Of a stretch of 18,489 nt of DNA, positions 7,955 to 16,952 are shown piece by piece. Under the pieces are notes generated by a model. It was not told the DNA's origin and searched no databases. It saw only the letters and a program-made list of their open reading frames with translations. The DNA is from Methanobacteriota archaeon. GTDB taxonomy: Archaea; Thermoplasmatota; Thermoplasmata; RBG-16-68-12. The stretch is taken from positions 1-18,489 of the forward strand of contig VBME01000062.1 in the NCBI GenBank assembly GCA_005878995.1, written 5' to 3'. How positions within the stretch are numbered: the first letter of the stretch is position 1; each line of letters opens with the position of its first letter. The translations under genes were made by a program, and so were the position numbers.

Positions 7955-9754
7955 TTAAGACTTCGTCTTGCGCGATCCCGGCGGCGTCGGCTCCATCGGG
8001 CGCGGGAGCCGAATCGTGAACGTGGACCCCGTCCCCGGTTCCGTCGCGACCGCGATCGATCCGTGGTGCGCGTCGACGACCGCCTTCGCGAGGACGAGGC
8101 CGAGACCGACCCCCTCCCCGCGCGGCTTCGTCGTGAAGAACGGCTGGAAGAGTTGTGTCCGGACCTCCTCGTCCATGCCCGCGCCCGTGTCCGTCACGCC
8201 GACCGAGAACGAGTCGGGCGTCGTCTCGAGCCGGACCGTGACCGAGCCTTTGGACGCGGCCTGGAACGCGTTCTTCAGGATGTTCACGAGGGCGTGTTGG
8301 AGTCGGAGCGGGTCCACGTTCGCCATGACGGGATCCTTGGGGAGTTCCTTGACCAGCGAGACCTTTCCCTGGCGGAAGGCGATCGCCTGGTCGGCCGCCG
8401 CTTCGACGACGCCGCGGACGTCCGTCTCGATCCGGCGGACCTCATCGGAGCGCGTGATCGCGACAAGCTCCGCGACGATGTTCGTCGCGAGGCGCCGCTG
8501 CTCGTGGATTTTCTCGAGCTTCTCGAGGGTGTGCGGGTCCTCGACCGTGCGTTCGAGGCTCGAGGTGAGCAGCGCGATGTTCGTCAACGGCGTGCGGACC
8601 TCGTGCGCCACAAACGCGGCGACCTGGGCCATCGAGGCGCGCCGCTCCGATTCCAGGAGCCGCTGCTGGTATCCCTTCTCCGCGGTCACGTCTCGCGCGA
8701 TCACCTGCACGTACGGGTCGACGCCGTCCTCCCGGATCACGCGCGACCGGACCTGCATGAAGCGTTGCGCGCCGTCCTTTCCCTGCACGAACGTCTCAAG
8801 CGGCTCCGCGACCGGTTCGTCGTGCAGGAGCGCCCGCAGGTAGGACCGGGCCTTCTCGAGCTCCCGCGCCGGGAGGAGTTCGCCGAGGTTGATCCCCCGG
8901 AGGGCTCCCGGATCCCGCGCGCCGAGCAACATGGCCCCCGCCGGATTCGCGTCGAGGATCGTCCCGCGGCGGTCGAGGAGCAGGATTCCATCGGCCGCGT
9001 TCTCGAACAGGTGACGGAACCGCGCCTCCGAGCGCCGCACGAGCTGCTCCGCTCGTTTCTGTTCCGTGATGTCCCGCGTGGCCGCCGACGCGCCCACGAG
9101 CCGCCCGGCCTCGTCGCAGATCCGCGAGATCGTCACGGCGGCGACGAATTTGTGGCCGTCCTTCCGGACCCGGACCGTTTCGAACGGAGGGATCGTCTCG
9201 CCGCCGCGCAGGTGGTCCATCACCCGGTCGAGTTCGGCCCGCCGATCTTCCGGGACGAGGAACGAGACCGGCCGCCCGATCGCCTCCTCGGCCGTGTACC
9301 CGAACATCTGTTCCGCCCCCGCGTTCCAGCTCGTGATCCGACCTTCGAGTGTTTTCGCGTAGATTCCGTCGGCGGACCCTTCCACGATGGCGCCGAGGCG
9401 CGCCTTCGCCTCGCGGACGGCCCCGAGTTCCGTCATGTCGACGAGGCTCGTGATGATGACCCGTTGATTGCGGAGGTCCACCGCCTCAGCGGACAGGAGC
9501 GTCCGCCGGATTTCGCCGATCCTCGTACGGACCGACACCTCCTCGTCGCGGATCGAGCCGAACTCCCGGAGCCGTTCGCGGACGTTCTGCCGCCGCTCGA
9601 TGTCGGCCCACATCCCCAGATCGACCGACGTGTGTCCCAGGACATCGCCGCGGTCGAATCCGAACAACCGAAGGAACTGGTCGTTCACCTCGAGGAACCG
9701 GCCGTCCCGGAGGTCCGTGATGACTATGGCCACCGGGGACGCCCGGAACGCCAT
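7955..9754 (-). CDS. Soluble multi-PAS sensor histidine kinase
   Basis: From ATG 9754 the protein has 599 residues and no membrane segment, so it should sense a cytoplasmic signal. Three PAS domains lie at about 1-110, 118-232 (ending RDITEQKRAEQ) and 245-360 (ending RDVTAEK). The dimerisation helix has the H-box FVAHEVRTPLTN with phospho-acceptor His384. The ATPase domain has the N-box NILKNAFQA near 491-499, G1 box DTGAGM at 522-527, F-box FQPFFTTK and G2 box GVGLGLVLAKA. All catalytic boxes are intact. No response regulator is nearby, so the partner is unknown. The start is uncertain: ATG 9754 has GAGGAGG 8 bases upstream, while TTG 9874 would add 40 Pro-rich residues. An AT-rich TATA box at 9951-9958 gives it its own promoter. 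The frame is also open upstream into serS only because serS is frameshifted; that fused reading is not a real protein in my view. Confidence 0.9.
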   Translation of the reverse strand: MAFRASPVAIVITDLRDGRFLEVNDQFLRLFGFDRGDVLGHTSVDLGMWADIERRQNVRERLREFGSIRDEEVSVRTRIGEIRRTLLSAEAVDLRNQRVIITSLVDMTELGAVREAKARLGAIVEGSADGIYAKTLEGRITSWNAGAEQMFGYTAEEAIGRPVSFLVPEDRRAELDRVMDHLRGGETIPPFETVRVRKDGHKFVAAVTISRICDEAGRLVGASAATRDITEQKRAEQLVRRSEARFRHLFENAADGILLLDRRGTILDANPAGAMLLGARDPGALRGINLGELLPARELEKARSYLRALLHDEPVAEPLETFVQGKDGAQRFMQVRSRVIREDGVDPYVQVIARDVTAEKGYQQRLLESERRASMAQVAAFVAHEVRTPLTNIALLTSSLERTVEDPHTLEKLEKIHEQRRLATNIVAELVAITRSDEVRRIETDVRGVVEAAADQAIAFRQGKVSLVKELPKDPVMANVDPLRLQHALVNILKNAFQAASKGSVTVRLETTPDSFSVGVTDTGAGMDEEVRTQLFQPFFTTKPRGEGVGLGLVLAKAVVDAHHGSIAVATEPGTGSTFTIRLPRPMEPTPPGSRKTKS

Positions 9755-9950
9755 GTAGAAGGCCTCCTCGATCTCCCGGCCAGGACGGTCAGTCGTCCCG
9801 GGAACGGGCGACGGTGCGTTGGTCGGCCGTGCGTTTGGGTCCGTGCGGACTCCCCGAGCAGTAGCGAAGGGCAATGTGGGCGATTGCCATTCCGCCGGCC
9901 CGCGGGCCCTTACCGGTTCGCCGCTGTCAAAGGACCACGCCCGCGCCGAA

Positions 9951-9958
9951 TATATATT
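9951..9958 (-). promoter_or_regulatory. TATA box of the histidine kinase gene
   Basis: The minus strand reads AATATATA in very GC-rich surroundings, between the serS stop (10039) and the kinase. Transcription would start near 9930, leaving a leader of roughly 55 or 175 nt depending on the start codon. It implies the kinase is transcribed independently of serS. Confidence 0.6.
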
Positions 9959-10038
9959 GATTTGTCCTCGACTGTCCGGATGGTCCGATTGAGGAACCGC
10001 GGCCATCTGTCCCGAGGACGGTGCGCGGAGTCCTGCGT

Positions 10039-11134
<1,096 letters not shown>

Positions 11135-11156
11135 GACGGACTCGATGGGGAGGACC

Positions 11157-11164
11157 CTATTTGT
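11157..11164 (-). promoter_or_regulatory. TATA-like box of serS
   Basis: The minus strand reads ACAAATAG, centred about 26 bp upstream of GTG 11134, fitting a leaderless transcript. It lies in the 78-bp gap after the glycosyltransferase gene, so serS need not depend on read-through. Confidence 0.5.
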
Positions 11165-11212
11165 AGGTTATTCGGAGACGTTCGCCGACCGGACTCCACT
11201 CGGGACGATGCC

Positions 11213-12310
11213 CTACTCTCGCGACGTCATCGCGACCCGGAGGACGTCTTCCAGGCGCCTTTTCTGGCTCTCCCAACTGTAGTGGGTCTCGATCAGCTCC
11301 CGAGCCGCCGAGGCGATCCCGCGCCATTGGCTCGCGCTGCGGAGGGCCTCAAGGACGCGATCCGGAAAGCGCTCCTGATCTCGGGCGACATAGGCGTGGA
11401 CGCCATCGCGGACTTCGGGCACTCCATCCGCGGCGAATGGCGACAGGACGGTCGGGACGCCAGCGGCCATGCAGTCGAGGACTTTCGTCAGCACGCCCGC
11501 CCCGTGCCACACCGGGACGATGCACAAGTCGGCCGAGCGAATCGCCTCGAGGAGATGGGGGACGAAGCCAAGGACCCGAATCGAAGGGTGGAACGCGAAG
11601 CCCGGGATGTCCCGACCGGCGATCCGGATTTCGCCGTGGAATCCCTTCTTTTCGAGGGACGGAGCTAGCACGCGGTCGATGTACTCCAGCGCTTCGCGGT
11701 TCGGCGCGTACTTGAAGCTCCCAAAGAAGAGGAGGATGGGACTCGCCGATGGCCTCGCCGGGGGCTCCCGGGTGGCCGGTGCAATTCGCGAATCGTCGGG
11801 GAGCTTGACGAACGTCCGGACCACGTGGACCTTCGAGCGTGGCACGCCCATCTGGACATATCCGAAGGCATCTCGTTCGGTCGGCGTGATGACCGCGTCG
11901 ACATGGCTTCCAAGGAACCGTTCGAGTGCGGCGCTGAGGACGGAGAAAACAGGTCCTTTTCCGAGGCTCGTCGCGAGGAGTTCGATGTTCGTGTGGCTGT
12001 CCCAAACGCCGTGAATCCTCAGGGCTTTGGCCACGATGAGTCCGGCGAGCGCGTGGTGCGCGGTCTCACAGAACACGAGGTCGACGTGGTGTCGCCGGGC
12101 GACTCGCGCCCCCTGTAGTGCGAGGACCAGGATGTACAGCGGGTAGAGCAGGTAGCGCGGCCATGTCGCGCGGCTTGGATCAAACACGATCCGGTCCATG
12201 GGCGACCTGAGGCCGATGACTTCGTGATCCTCCATCAACATGCGATACAGCGAAGGGGTCCGTTCCGACGTCGCAACGAGCTCGACCTCGGGAACGAAAA
12301 GGATGCGCAT
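11213..12310 (-). CDS. Glycosyltransferase, GT4-like (third of three)
   Basis: A 365-residue GT-B-type enzyme expected to move a sugar from a nucleotide donor to a glycan or lipid acceptor at the inner membrane face. It opens MRILFVPEVELVATSERTPS. The N-domain has a hydrophobic segment at 52-67 (RYLLYPLYILVLALQG) that may dip into the membrane, and VWDSHTNIE near 102-110. The C-domain has LLFFGSFKYAPNREALEYI near 193-211, GFVPHLLEAIRSADLCIVP near 248-266 and HGAGVLTKVLDCMAAGVPTV near 269-288, the donor-binding region. The donor and acceptor cannot be deduced. ATG 12310 is preferred over upstream GTG 12346 because the first beta strand begins there; no clear ribosome binding site precedes it. 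It is the last of three tandem glycosyltransferases, 87 bp after the second. Confidence 0.85.
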   Translation of the reverse strand: MRILFVPEVELVATSERTPSLYRMLMEDHEVIGLRSPMDRIVFDPSRATWPRYLLYPLYILVLALQGARVARRHHVDLVFCETAHHALAGLIVAKALRIHGVWDSHTNIELLATSLGKGPVFSVLSAALERFLGSHVDAVITPTERDAFGYVQMGVPRSKVHVVRTFVKLPDDSRIAPATREPPARPSASPILLFFGSFKYAPNREALEYIDRVLAPSLEKKGFHGEIRIAGRDIPGFAFHPSIRVLGFVPHLLEAIRSADLCIVPVWHGAGVLTKVLDCMAAGVPTVLSPFAADGVPEVRDGVHAYVARDQERFPDRVLEALRSASQWRGIASAARELIETHYSWESQKRRLEDVLRVAMTSRE

Positions 12311-12397
12311 CACGAACCCAACCCGGAACCGCCCGTCGAGGGCCACGCATCCAAGCGGGACATCCTTGCGCCACGATGGCGACCACGCGGATCGAGA

Positions 12398-13594
12398 CTA
12401 CTCGCGGGCACGATGGTACACCTGAGTCAGAGCCGCGGCCACGCGCGGCAGGCTGAATAGCGTTTCCATCCGTTCGCGGGCTCGGGTCTCCATCCGGATT
12501 CGCCGTTCCTCGTCTCGGAGCAGCGTGAGGACCGCGTTTGCGAAATCGCCCTCGCTCCTTCCTTGCTGGACGACCCCGGTCTGCCCGTCCACGACGATGT
12601 CCGTGATCGCGCCGGCATCCGTGACGACGCACGGACGGGCGCATGCGCTCGCCTCGAGGAGCGCGAAGGGCATCAGGTCGTTTTGGCTTGTGCTCAACAC
12701 GAGCGTCGCGGCGTTGTAGAGATCGACCATCCGCTCCCGAGAAACTCGGCCGATGAAGCGGACCAGATCTTCGACGCCGAGGGCCGCGGCGAGACGGACG
12801 AGGGAAGAATACTGGGGACCCGATCCTCGTACGATTAACCGCAGGCTCGGGTCTCTCCGACGCAGCCGGCTGAGGACGCGCAGTGCGAAATCGACGCCCT
12901 TGTCGCGATGCAGCCTCGCGACGACCAGGAGGATCCGCGTTTCCCGTCGCCACCCGAATTCCGAAGGATCGACCGGGCTCGATTTCGGGTGGTAGATCGA
13001 CAGATCGATTCCCGTCGGAATCCACCCGGTGAGGGCCCTCTCCGGGATTCCGAGCTTGAGGAGATACGGGGCCGCCTTCGTCGTCCGCGGGACGAAGAGT
13101 TTCGCGACGGAACGAACGCGGTTCCCCGCGACGCGTTCATACCCCCATTGATACCATCGACCCGGCGCCCGCATCGGCGAGAACGTCTCCTGCCATAGCA
13201 CGAGCGGAATCGCGGCCGCCTGCGCGGCCTGGCACGCAAAATACGTCGAGGGCTGGTGGAACTCGCCGGCTTGGACCACATCGGACGACCGGAACGCGGG
13301 ATGCCGCCGGAGGCCCGGAGTGAGCGGAACGATGCCCGGATGAAACAGGCGCGGGAGGGTCGCGTGGGTCGACGTGACCTCCAGGCGGTCCGACAGCGTG
13401 TAGTGTGGACGGTCCAGGAAAGGGTCGGCCAAGATCACGTTGACCGAGTGTCCCAACTTTGTGAGAGCTTCACCAAGTTGCACGATGTTGAGTTCGGCAA
13501 TCGCTTTTGAATCGACGGGCCCCGCGGACGCGGAGCCGAAGAACAGGCTTCGAACGGTCACGTCGGGGGTCGTGGCGATCGGATTAATCAGCAC
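12398..13594 (-). CDS. Glycosyltransferase, GT4 family (second of three)
   Basis: A 398-residue GT-B glycosyltransferase. The N-domain has AIAELNIVQLGEALTKLGHS near 31-50, the usual acceptor-side helix. The C-domain has ILLVVARLHRDKGVDFALR near 221-239 (the VARLHxxKG motif of GT4), LRLIVRGSGPQYSSL near 251-265 and LGVEDLVRFIGRV near 272-284. The donor-site segment is NDLMPFALLEASACARPCV with Glu314, followed by TDAGAITDIV. These place it firmly in GT4. The donor sugar and acceptor are unknown. The start GTG 13594 begins LINPIATTPD, and codons just upstream (LRV) also look strand-like, so the true start may be slightly earlier, though no standard start codon is available. It begins 20 bp after the first glycosyltransferase stop, so the two are very likely co-transcribed. 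Confidence 0.9.
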   Translation of the reverse strand: MLINPIATTPDVTVRSLFFGSASAGPVDSKAIAELNIVQLGEALTKLGHSVNVILADPFLDRPHYTLSDRLEVTSTHATLPRLFHPGIVPLTPGLRRHPAFRSSDVVQAGEFHQPSTYFACQAAQAAAIPLVLWQETFSPMRAPGRWYQWGYERVAGNRVRSVAKLFVPRTTKAAPYLLKLGIPERALTGWIPTGIDLSIYHPKSSPVDPSEFGWRRETRILLVVARLHRDKGVDFALRVLSRLRRRDPSLRLIVRGSGPQYSSLVRLAAALGVEDLVRFIGRVSRERMVDLYNAATLVLSTSQNDLMPFALLEASACARPCVVTDAGAITDIVVDGQTGVVQQGRSEGDFANAVLTLLRDEERRIRMETRARERMETLFSLPRVAAALTQVYHRARE

Positions 13595-13614
13595 GACGCG
13601 CAGGTCGGCTCCCC

Positions 13615-14886
13615 CTATGACGACCGATCTCCGTCGGGTCCCAGCGGAACCGATGGACTTCCCGGCTTCCCCCCGGCAGATTCAATCGAGTCGAGGCCTT
13701 TGACGAGCGAGACGTATCGCGTCATGTACGAATCGGGATGATGGTGGGACTCGTACGCTTTCCGTGCCGCCTGCCGAAGCTTGAAATGCAGCCCCTCGGC
13801 CTCGAATCGCTCGACGGTTCGGAGGATATCCATTGGTTCCGGCTCAAACGAACGGCCGGTTTGGCCGTCATAGATGAGTTCCAGCAATCCGCCGCGATGT
13901 GAGACGAGCAGCGGCGCCCCCCACGAAAGGGCTTCGATCGCCGCAAGCGGAGCGTTGTCGTACGACAACGAGGGCATAATGAACGCCTTCGCCTTCCGGT
14001 ACAACGGCTCCAGCTTCGAGGCCTCCAGCCATCCCGTGAGGTGGACGTTGGTGCGATCGCTGTTCTCGAGTTTCCTCAGAGGACCTTCTAGGCTGCCGCG
14101 CCCCGCAATCACGAGCGGGAGTCGGGAGGCGTTCCCGTTTGCGGCGGCCGCCAGCTCGACAATCCCACGATGCGGCTCCAGGGTTCCGGCATACAAGTAG
14201 TAGTCTCCCGGGGTCTGCGACGTGCCCACGGGGTTATGGTCCGGGGCAAAGTTCGGGAGGTGAACGACGGGACAGCGGAAGAGTCGCTCGACCGCCGACT
14301 TCATGAATCGACTCGGCGCAATCGCGCAATCGATCCCACGCATCCCTTTCCATCCCCGACCGACGCGCCAGAGCTGCGGCGGTCTCCCGGTGGCGAGGCC
14401 GCATCGGAAGCAAGTGGGCGACTCGCACGGATAGCGGCCGAACTTGAACAAGTCACTGCGGGGGCAGCGGACCCAGTAGTCGTGGGCGGTGTAGAGCGTC
14501 TTCCGTCCGGGTTTCTTCGGCAACACCCCCAGACCCAGGAGGGAGATGTTGTGGAGATGCACGACGTCTGGCTTGGTCTGCGCGACGAGTTTCTCGTGGG
14601 ACCGGTTCACGCCCTTCGATTGCCCCGTCAGGAAGGCGGACAGCGGCTGTAGGCGGCCGTACCGACTGCGGATCGGGTGAAGATGGATCGATTCGTCCGG
14701 CGAGCGATTCGATGGGGCCGGCTTCCGCTTGGTTTTCAAACGAAACGCGGCCGGCGAAAACTCGACGTGGACTTCATGCCCGCGCTTGACGAGGGCACGG
14801 GCGAGGTACTGAACATGGGTCGCGTCCCCCCCGAGATGATAGGGAGGGTAGAACGTGGTCACCAAGAGGAAACGCAACGTCTCCAT
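13615..14886 (-). CDS. Glycosyltransferase, GT4 family with Cys cluster (first of three)
   Basis: A 423-residue GT-B glycosyltransferase. It opens METLRFLLVTTFYPPYHLGG, the classic start with the glycine-rich acceptor loop, followed by DATHVQYLARALVKRGHEV. PDVVHLHNI lies at 106-114 and HDYW at 135-138. A four-cysteine cluster follows (Cys141, Cys154, Cys159, Cys162), seen in a subset of GT4 enzymes and possibly metal-binding. The C-domain has LYAGTLEPHRGIVEL near 231-245, VIAGRGSLEGPL near 259-270, and the donor site YDNAPLAAIEALSWGAPLLV near 309-328. Substrates are unknown. I chose ATG 14886 over the longer open frame from 15081, because the added 65 residues are low-complexity and cross the divergent gene. 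An AT-rich ACAATTACCTTTT near 14925-14937 may be its promoter. It heads the three-gene run. Confidence 0.9.
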   Translation of the reverse strand: METLRFLLVTTFYPPYHLGGDATHVQYLARALVKRGHEVHVEFSPAAFRLKTKRKPAPSNRSPDESIHLHPIRSRYGRLQPLSAFLTGQSKGVNRSHEKLVAQTKPDVVHLHNISLLGLGVLPKKPGRKTLYTAHDYWVRCPRSDLFKFGRYPCESPTCFRCGLATGRPPQLWRVGRGWKGMRGIDCAIAPSRFMKSAVERLFRCPVVHLPNFAPDHNPVGTSQTPGDYYLYAGTLEPHRGIVELAAAANGNASRLPLVIAGRGSLEGPLRKLENSDRTNVHLTGWLEASKLEPLYRKAKAFIMPSLSYDNAPLAAIEALSWGAPLLVSHRGGLLELIYDGQTGRSFEPEPMDILRTVERFEAEGLHFKLRQAARKAYESHHHPDSYMTRYVSLVKGLDSIESAGGKPGSPSVPLGPDGDRSS

Positions 14887-14990
14887 CGCGACACCGGGTC
14901 CGCATCGGCATGGCGCCGCGCCCGCAAAAGGTAATTGTGGTAGGACGTAATCCCAGGCCTTAATCCGGGGGGCCGTCTGGGGTTCTCGAA
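14887..14990. promoter_or_regulatory. Divergent promoter region of the glycan locus
   Basis: These 104 bases lie between the minus-strand glycosyltransferase run and the plus-strand membrane-protein pair. Minus-strand AT-rich sequence near 14925-14937 and plus-strand CTTAAT (14959-14964, about 29 bp before ATG 14991) are the likely TATA elements. A shared regulator site could sit between them, but I see no clear operator. Confidence 0.4.
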
Positions 14991-16856
14991 ATGATGGAGG
15001 ACCCGACCGCCGCTGATTTCGGCTCGGTGGATGCTTCGGAGCCCCGGCGGTGGCGCTACCGACTTCCCATCTCGATCTCACTCATTGGAATTTTCATTGT
15101 CCTCGGGTTCCACCTCGCCCTCCGGATGCAGATTCGCCCTCCCAGCCTGTGGATCTACTGGATCGGGCTCGTCCTCGTCGCGGTTCCAGGCGTCCTGGCC
15201 GGCGAGCGAAAGGCCGCGACGTTTTCCCTCGGTGCCTTCGCGTTCCTGCAGTGCTTCGCGTACAGCCTCTCGTCGCCGTTCGGCCTCGTCTATCTGCGCG
15301 ACCCGCTCTATAACATGCAACTTGCAACCCTCGTTCAGACGACGCAAACCTGGCATCCTGCGATGGGAGCGGGTCAGGCCTTCGCGTATTCGTTCTACCC
15401 GGGTTCGAACCTGTTCCACGTGGCGGTCGCCTTCGCGACGGGCCTCCCGCTGGAGACGCTCTACCTGTTCGTGACGGGCATCCTGCGCTTCGCGGTGCTC
15501 CCGCTGGGACTGGCACGGATGCTCGGACGGTTTGTGAAGCCTCAGGCCACCTACATCGCCGTCGCGATCTTCCTCGCGACCCCTTCGAACTTGTTCGACT
15601 TGCCACACCAGCAGGAGTTCGCCTATGTGTTCCTCATCCTGGGGCTGTACGCCGCGCTCCTCTCGACTACGGCCCAACGCGGATTCCGGTTCGCCGCGGC
15701 GACGCAGGTCGCGGCGTTCATCCTCGTCGCGACGATCGCCGTGAGCCACGCGTTCACCGCGTACATCACCCTGTTCGTGTTCCCTGCGCTAGCGGTCGTC
15801 GGTCTGTCCGTCCGGTCCCGCCACATCCCGTACCGAGACCAAGCGTCGCGCGTCGTCTTGATTCGGACCTTCAAGGGGTTGCCGGTCACCGCGCTCGCCT
15901 TCACCGGTACGTTCCTCTTGTGGTCCGTCCTCGTGTCGAGTCCGCTCGAGCTGGCGTGGCTCGACTACGCGTCCGAGAGCCTCGAGCGCCTCTTCTTGCC
16001 CCGGCAGTTCATCGCGCCGACCGGATCGGCGCCGTCCGGGGTCTCGGCTGGCTTCTCGTACACCAGGGACGAGCTCGCCGTCATCGGGGCGGCTCTGCTG
16101 ATTCTCCTCATTACCGCGCTCCTCGGGGTGTTCATTTTGCGGCGGCGAACGAATCGATTGTCCGGCCCCGCGCGGCCCGCCGCCGGGGTCCTGCTCGTCT
16201 TGTTCCTCGTCGCCTTGGTCCCGCTGCTCGCATCCACCCCGCTCTCGGTCACCGGCGGATTGTTCATCCCGCTTCGGATCTTCGAGTTCTCCCTCATCGG
16301 CTTTGCGCCCCTCGTCGGACTCGTCTTCGCGTTCGTCCTCGCGCGGGGTCGCGTCCGCAATCTCGCCGTGATCGCGGTGTTGCTGTCGGTCCTCCTCGTC
16401 GGGGGCTCGTTGATCCAGGACGGAACCCCTCGGTACCAATACCTTCCGTCGAGCGTCGTCTACAGCGCGATCCAGACCCACCTGACCACCGACGTCCTAC
16501 GCGCCGCGGCCTGGGCCAAGGCCCACATCGATCCGACCGCCCTGGTTTATGGAGACGAGCTCGTGCAGGATGCGTTCGGCGGCTCCGCGGGGTTCGACAT
16601 CGCCCCGGAGCACTGGCCGGCGTTCCCTCTGTTCAACGCGAGCGTGCTGAGTGGCGACCTGAACTTCGCTTACGGGCTTCTCCCCGGCGACATCGTCGTC
16701 ACACACGTCTACATGACGCGCACGGTCTGCTTCACGGCGTTCCGAACGACTCCTCTGGAGGCGTTCAAGGTCGACAAGTTCGCGCAGAACTCGACGTTCG
16801 CGGTCGTCTACGCGGACGCGACCGTGACGATCTATCGGTGGAACGGTCCTGTGTAA
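14991..16856 (+). CDS. Polytopic membrane protein, possible GT-C-type glycosyltransferase
   Basis: A 621-residue protein with about 13 hydrophobic segments between residues 26 and 475 and an extracytoplasmic C-terminal domain at 476-621. After the third helix comes an outer loop with YLRDPLYNMQ (Asp104) and SFYPGSNLFH (134-143), then the helix pairs. Acidic residues in the first outer loop followed by a YPG..H segment resemble archaeal GT-C-like membrane proteins that use lipid-linked sugars, and the neighbouring GT4 genes support this. The match is by layout, not by a family signature I can prove. Other conserved-looking points are HQQEF (206-210) and SHAFTAYIT (252-260). The C-terminal domain has two sequons (NAS 549, NST 600). 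The start is ATG 14991 or the adjacent ATG 14994. The DUF1616 gene follows after 96 bp. Confidence 0.75.
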   Translation: MMEDPTAADFGSVDASEPRRWRYRLPISISLIGIFIVLGFHLALRMQIRPPSLWIYWIGLVLVAVPGVLAGERKAATFSLGAFAFLQCFAYSLSSPFGLVYLRDPLYNMQLATLVQTTQTWHPAMGAGQAFAYSFYPGSNLFHVAVAFATGLPLETLYLFVTGILRFAVLPLGLARMLGRFVKPQATYIAVAIFLATPSNLFDLPHQQEFAYVFLILGLYAALLSTTAQRGFRFAAATQVAAFILVATIAVSHAFTAYITLFVFPALAVVGLSVRSRHIPYRDQASRVVLIRTFKGLPVTALAFTGTFLLWSVLVSSPLELAWLDYASESLERLFLPRQFIAPTGSAPSGVSAGFSYTRDELAVIGAALLILLITALLGVFILRRRTNRLSGPARPAAGVLLVLFLVALVPLLASTPLSVTGGLFIPLRIFEFSLIGFAPLVGLVFAFVLARGRVRNLAVIAVLLSVLLVGGSLIQDGTPRYQYLPSSVVYSAIQTHLTTDVLRAAAWAKAHIDPTALVYGDELVQDAFGGSAGFDIAPEHWPAFPLFNASVLSGDLNFAYGLLPGDIVVTHVYMTRTVCFTAFRTTPLEAFKVDKFAQNSTFAVVYADATVTIYRWNGPV

Positions 16857-16922
16857 TGCCTCAGAGGAGGGGAGGCGGCCTCGGAGGGCTGCGATTCACG
16901 ACCTCCGCGCCAGAGGGAGTAA

Positions 16923-16930
16923 TGCATATC
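16923..16930 (+). promoter_or_regulatory. TATA-like box of the DUF1616 gene
   Basis: TGCATATC is centred 26-27 bp upstream of TTG 16953. The spacing supports both this unusual start codon and a leaderless transcript separate from the preceding membrane-protein gene. Confidence 0.5.
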
Positions 16931-16952
16931 TGGGGCGGCCGTTTCCCCGGCG

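Noticed and set aside
15405..15416. tRNA T-loop-like GGTTCGAACC
   Set aside because: It lies within the membrane-protein coding sequence, and no acceptor stem or anticodon arm can be formed around it.
16857..16952. Terminator or hairpin in the GC-rich gap before the DUF1616 gene
   Set aside because: The purine-rich GAGG repeats do not form a convincing stem and no T-run follows.
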